Below, piece by piece: positions 60,451 to 64,000 of a stretch of 64,000 bases of DNA. Within the stretch, counting starts at the first letter, position 1, and every line of letters begins with the position of its first letter. The stretch is from contig CAUYUJ010014757.1 of assembly GCA_963575745.1 (NCBI GenBank), positions 106,801 through 170,800 of the forward strand. The letters are read 5' to 3'. The notes under the pieces are model-generated. The model worked only from the letters and a program-made list of their open reading frames with translations. It had not been told where the DNA came from and searched no databases. The DNA is from Prorocentrum cordatum (taxonomy: Eukaryota > Sar > Dinophyceae > Prorocentrales > Prorocentraceae). A program made the position numbers and the translations under genes.

Positions 60451-61179
60451 ACGATTTTGGATTGCCAGCGTGATGAACCAGCATGGCTGTCACGGAAGGT
60501 CGGCGCTGCAGCTAGCAGAAGGTTTTCAAATACAGTCACGACGGCCGTCTGAACGACCACGCTGACACATCTGCACGGGCACCAAGAACACAAGTTCAAC
60601 ACAGTACGGTGGGACCCCGCGACAGAGCGGACGGAACGCGTCGAACCGAAGCAAGGATTCCAGGCCCTCCCCGATCCTCAATGCCCCCCCATGATGGGCA
60701 ACGCTGGACGGGAAGCGCCAAGGGCGGCGACCGATGACCCGCTGTGCCCGTCCGGGGCACTCGGGAATAAGAGAGCAGAGGGAGGAAGGGGAAAGAGAAC
60801 GACGGGGAGGGCGAAGGCTGGGGCGCAGACTGAGAACCTCCTGCTCTCGTGACAGCCGTTCCCCCAGGACTTCCTGAGATCCCCACGCTCCAAGCCTGGC
60901 GGCGGCGCGCCGACAGGGAGAGGGGAGACCCCTCCCCCCCCCCGACGCGCGGGACACCTTCCTTGCTGCGGCCAAGCGCGGGGAAGTGCCGCCACACGGC
61001 CACCCGAGGAACGCGGGGCAAACGCCGAAGGCGGCGGCAGATGCCCTCGCTGTGCCCGCCCAGGGCACTCTCGGGAGGAGCGGCGGCGGGAGGGCCGCAG
61101 GCCTGCATCTCCCGGCTCCCTCGCCTGCGCGCAGGTGGGCGATATGGCAACTGCGTGGCGAGGCAGCTCAACACCTATA
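60451..61179. other. No gene recognised; internal duplication
   Basis: CGCTGTGCCCGTCCGGGGCA at about 60740 and CGCTGTGCCCGCCCAGGGCA at about 61049, each preceded by an AGGGCGGCG- or AAGGCGGCG-like segment, form a diverged direct repeat about 308 bp apart. Confidence 0.4.
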
Positions 61180-61329
61180 GGGGGCCACGTGCGAACCCTA
61201 CCCTTGCCCCCCACGAGTTCTGCGGGGGAGGGTGGGGTTCACTCCATTCGGGAGCTCCCGAGCGAAGTGAACCCCACCCTCCCCCGCAGAACTCGTGGGG
61301 GGCAGGGGTAGGGTTCGCACGTGGCCCCC
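61180..61329. mobile_element. Palindromic element (GGGGGCCACRTGCG family), copy 2
   Basis: Near-perfect 150-bp palindrome: GGGGGCCACGTGCGAACCCT...GCCCCCCACGAGTTCTGCGG mirrored around CATTCGGGAGCTCCCGAGCG. TA stands at both ends (61178-61179 and 61330-61331), a likely TA target-site duplication. Shares ends and centre with 53172-53310. Confidence 0.9.
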
Positions 61330-61414
61330 TAACCTATCCGCTCCGCACCCCGTGTCCGAATCCCCAGCACAAGAAGCCTGGCCGGCCTGGGCCCGAAGCC
61401 CTGGGCCTGGGCTG

Positions 61415-61569
61415 GCCGGGCCTGTCCCCCTACCGGGGGATTTTGAATAAGAAAAATTAAGAACAGTCAAACAATACCCTGAAATACTCCCGAACGGTCA
61501 AAAAATCGTCCCCTGGCTATTTGTTGTTACTATCTTTGCATATTCCTTCTGTGAAGGGTCAGGCCCGAC
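61415..61569. mobile_element. Short TIR element (GTCGGGC family), copy 4
   Basis: Left GCCGGGCCTGTCCCCCTACC, right TCTGTGAAGGGTCAGGCCCG then AC. Inner AAAAAATCGTCCCCTGGCTA and TTTGCATATTCC match the family. Confidence 0.75.
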
Positions 61570-61684
61570 GTAACTCCAGCAGAAAAGCTGGCAGGAGCTC
61601 ATGCGACGAGTGGCCGCCGTGGCCTGCGCACACGGGCGCTCGCGGGGGCGAAGGAAGGTGGGAGCGTGAAATCAATGAAGGAGC

Positions 61685-61868
61685 TATGGGACACACAAGT
61701 AAGTAGACACAAACAACAGGATTCCCCAGATGGCCCACATCTTCCCACATCTTCTGGAGTTTCGCCTTCACACACCCCCCGCTCCCCATATTTTCCCCTA
61801 CTTTCTGGGGAATCGACGAATCATTGTGTCTGTGTGTATGTTTTCCCCTCCTGAATCAAGAAGGAGGG
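61685..61868. mobile_element. Dispersed foldback repeat (ATTCCCCAGA family), copy 2
   Basis: GGGACACACAAGTAAGTAGA, GATTCCCCAGAT, CTCCCCATATTTTCCCCTAC, TTTCTGGGGAATCGACGA, CATTGTGTCTGTGTG and TTTTCCCCTCCTGA align with 49375-49545. GATTCCCCAGA on the left inverts to TCTGGGGAATC on the right. Confidence 0.6.
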
Positions 61869-62539
61869 AAGGGTGACTGGGGCACAGTCTGACATCCTCC
61901 TGTTCGCTTCTGCGCGCAGTGGCAGAGGAGCGGCGGCTGCGCAGCAGGGCGGCCTCAACCGAGACGGGCTCTGCGCCATGCTGTTGGTCAGGTGCCTGGC
62001 GTATTGGGCAACCTACAGTTCCGTTTTTTGTACATGCTCCGCCTGCGGATCATGTAGTAAAAATGCTGGAATTCAGAATTAAAAACAACGATGACTTCAT
62101 GCATAAGTAGATTCATACATTAATCATGTATCAAACACCCTCTCTATATATAATGTATTAAAAAACTGCCCTGCATCAACTCCCCACAATCATCCACCAA
62201 TGCACCTCCCTACTTCCTCTCCTCTCCGCAACAGACGGGCGCCAGCTCGCGGCGAGCTGGCATGCTGTGCATTCCTAGCCCTACCAGGCCGACGATCGCA
62301 GAGCATGAGGAAGGAGGAGGCGGGAGGGAGGAATCTGTAGAAAGTGAGGATAATGGAAGGCGGGTAGGAGGGAGGAGAAATCGAACGTCTCAGCACAGAC
62401 ATGCATTCATGATAGCACCTCTTATACCTCGTCCTAAAGATGACAAGCTGCGACGTGGCAGTCGCCTCACTCGGAGCCCGTCGGACCGTCTGGAAGAAAA
62501 TCCCGACGATCACCACCAAAGCGAGGCGCAATATCCTAC
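61869..62539. other. No gene recognised
   Basis: AT-richer sequence at 62040-62170. No exon call. Confidence 0.3.
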
Positions 62540-62688
62540 CTCATATGGATGTCGATGGCCGCATGTGCGGCAGCCATGGCGGCCACGGCAGCTTCGATGC
62601 CTCCTTGGGCGACGATCGCGTCGCCCATCCTCCGCTCCCTCTCGTCATCGCGGGCCGCGCTGGAGACGACAGGCTGCCCCGGGGTTCC
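62540..62688 (-). CDS. Probable exon with an armadillo-type repeat
   Basis: Reads RMGDAIVAQGGIEAAVAAMA then AAHAAIDIHM. The AxGGIExxxxAMxxH pattern is the core of armadillo-like repeats, which are common in dinoflagellates. Splice signals bracket it: acceptor GATGGCCAG at 62689 (the end of an introner-like element) and donor GAG|GTAGGA at 62539. Phase 0 at its start, phase 2 at its end. The next exon to the left was not found. Confidence 0.5.
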
Positions 62689-62691
62689 CTG

Positions 62692-62816
62692 GCCATCGCT
62701 CGGACGTCCATTTCCTGTGTTGTTTTCGGTTTCGTGCGTGGTTTTTTCGCCAAATGGTCGAGGGTGCTCCTCGAAGGTCAACGCCGAGAAAAAAATGCAC
62801 ACGTCCGAGCGACGCC
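62692..62816 (-). mobile_element. Introner-like TIR element, copy 3
   Basis: Arms GGCCATCGCTCGGACGTCC and ACGTCCGAGCGACGCC. A GT-AG intron from 62802 (GGAC|GTGTGCATT) to 62689 (GATGGCCAG) would be 114 nt, a multiple of three and phase 0 at both sides, joining the Ala-rich frame on its right to the ARM-like exon. A GC donor at 62815 is also possible (127 nt). Confidence 0.75.
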
Positions 62817-63964
62817 AAGTGCCCGGCACGGGCACGCGCTCAGCCCGCGGATGCCGCGAGGGCCCAGCCGCGCGCTCGGCCGCCGCGCGCTCGGTGGCTG
62901 CGTGGCACGCGGCCTCCGCCCGGGGCGCGGCCTCGACCTGGCGCTCGTCTTCCGCCAGGCGGGCCTCGGGACAGCGCGCGGCTTCGCCGCCCTGCCCAGC
63001 AACTCCACCAGCGGCCTGGTCGCCGTTGCCGACGGGCGCCTCCAACGACGGGGCGTCCGCCAGCGCCGGGGGCGGGGCAGTCACAGCCTCCGCCAACGCT
63101 GGCGGCGAGGCAGCTCGGTCCAGAGCCTCCGGAGGCGCAAGGCCGTGAGCAGCGGCTCGAGCAGCATCGCGAACCGCATCATCATCAGCGGCCTGTGCTG
63201 GTGCCAGCGCTGGGGCGGCAACCACCGGGAGCGGCCACAGCCTCCGCAGGCACCAGTGCCGAGCCAGCACGGGCCAGAGCCTGCGGAAGCTCATCGGCAG
63301 CAGCGGTAATCGAAAAGCCTCGAGGGTGGGCGAAGCCGTCAGAGTCGGCAGGACTGTACCAGGAACTCGACGATGAGCTCGAGAACGGACTCGTCCATGT
63401 GCGAGGTGTGGGCTGGGAAGCAGTGGCCGCCGCTGCACGAAGCGCAGCGGCTGCGCGACGGCTGGGCCACGCAGCACGGCATGCCGTCGCCTTGAACTGG
63501 GCCTCCAGGGTCACGACGGCGGCCGCGGCCTGAGCCTGCATGCCCAGCTCCGCTGCGGCTCGCGGGCGCCGCCGCGCCCACTCCTGACGGCTGTCGGGCA
63601 CCCCGGCGAGACTGCTCGGCGGGGGAGGCGGGCACAGCTGCGCATCGGCCAGGTGGTCGCCTGGTGACCGCCCCCGCGGGCGCGGGCACCGCCGCATCGG
63701 ATCCCGAGCGCAGGCCAGCCGGCGTCGGCGACCACAACGGTGCAGCCAGGGCCAGCGGGCGCCCAAGCTGGCCACGCCGGGCGCAGGGCTGGCAGGCGGC
63801 AGCGGCGGCGGCACCCGTCCCTCTGGCAGCGGTTTTGGCTCCGACGTCAAGCCGACCAGTGGCTGCGGCCGGGCGACAGCAGCAGGAGGCTCCCCATCGT
63901 GAGCTCGAGATCTCGATGCGAGACCTGCGGCACGCGCCAGCGCGGCCAGGTCCCGCTCGGCGGT
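62817..63964 (-). other. Ala-rich open frames, gene structure unclear
   Basis: One minus-strand frame (63477 down to the element) is Ala/Glu-rich: RDAARAAAHGLAPPEALDRA, then EARLAEDERQVEAAPRAEAA. Another frame above it reads SHMDESVLELIVEFLVQS near 63410-63350. The opposite strand is open as well because of GC bias. Upstream exons of the ARM-like gene may lie here, but none can be fixed. Confidence 0.3.
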
Positions 63965-64000
63965 GGACAAACCTCCCTTTAGTAAACCTCCCCTCAGTGA
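63965..64000. mobile_element. Left end of a GGACAGA...TTTAGT family element (cut by window end)
   Basis: GGACAAACCTCCCTTTAGTA then AACCTCCCCTCAGTGA matches the left arm at 4508-4548. Confidence 0.45.

Overview
This window looks like nuclear DNA of a dinoflagellate. The strongest evidence is an exact 21-nt match, on the minus strand at 14691-14711, to the DinoSL spliced leader that is trans-spliced onto dinoflagellate mRNAs, plus eroded SL relics at 48762-48788. Supporting signs are degraded LINE elements of the kind common in dinoflagellates, likely GC-AG as well as GT-AG introns, and an extreme load of triplet microsatellites. The genus cannot be fixed from the sequence; a repeat-rich genome such as Prorocentrum is only a guess. 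No prokaryotic operon, CRISPR, rRNA or tRNA gene was recognised.

Layout. 0-1 kb: fragment of a LINE reverse transcriptase, split by a short tandem repeat. 1-10 kb: microsatellites, a CTATAGGG/GGGCACCC minisatellite pair and degenerate 12-nt GGCC/CCAAGA repeats. 10.15-15.04 kb: nearly three tandem copies of a 1-kb repeat, the last interrupted by a complete processed retrogene (SL, 5' UTR, ORF, 3' UTR, short poly(A), 20-bp target-site duplication). 15-20 kb: repeats and an AT-rich island. 20.7-29.2 kb: a nearly full-length but dead LINE on the minus strand. 29-34 kb: GGA tracts and several short terminal-inverted-repeat (TIR) elements. 34-36.7 kb: 42-nt minisatellites, 12-nt repeats and a Cys-rich coding segment. 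37.4-47 kb: possible exons around two large arrays of a 197-bp unit; most units carry a 5' splice-site match. 47.4-48.8 kb: an intronless ORF with an Hsp70-lid-like segment behind two tandem SL relics. 50.9-54.0 kb: a multi-exon Mut-7-like 3'-5' exonuclease gene. 54-64 kb: more TIR elements, a gene with a CCHC-like segment, a probable ARM-repeat exon, and introner-like elements.

The recurring theme is gene structure being shaped by mobile DNA. mRNA-derived copies bring their spliced leader back into the genome, short palindromic elements lie in or form introns, and repeat units spread splice-site sequences. Most genes are on the minus strand. Open frames across GGA/TCC tracts, GGCC repeats and other microsatellites are not treated as genes.
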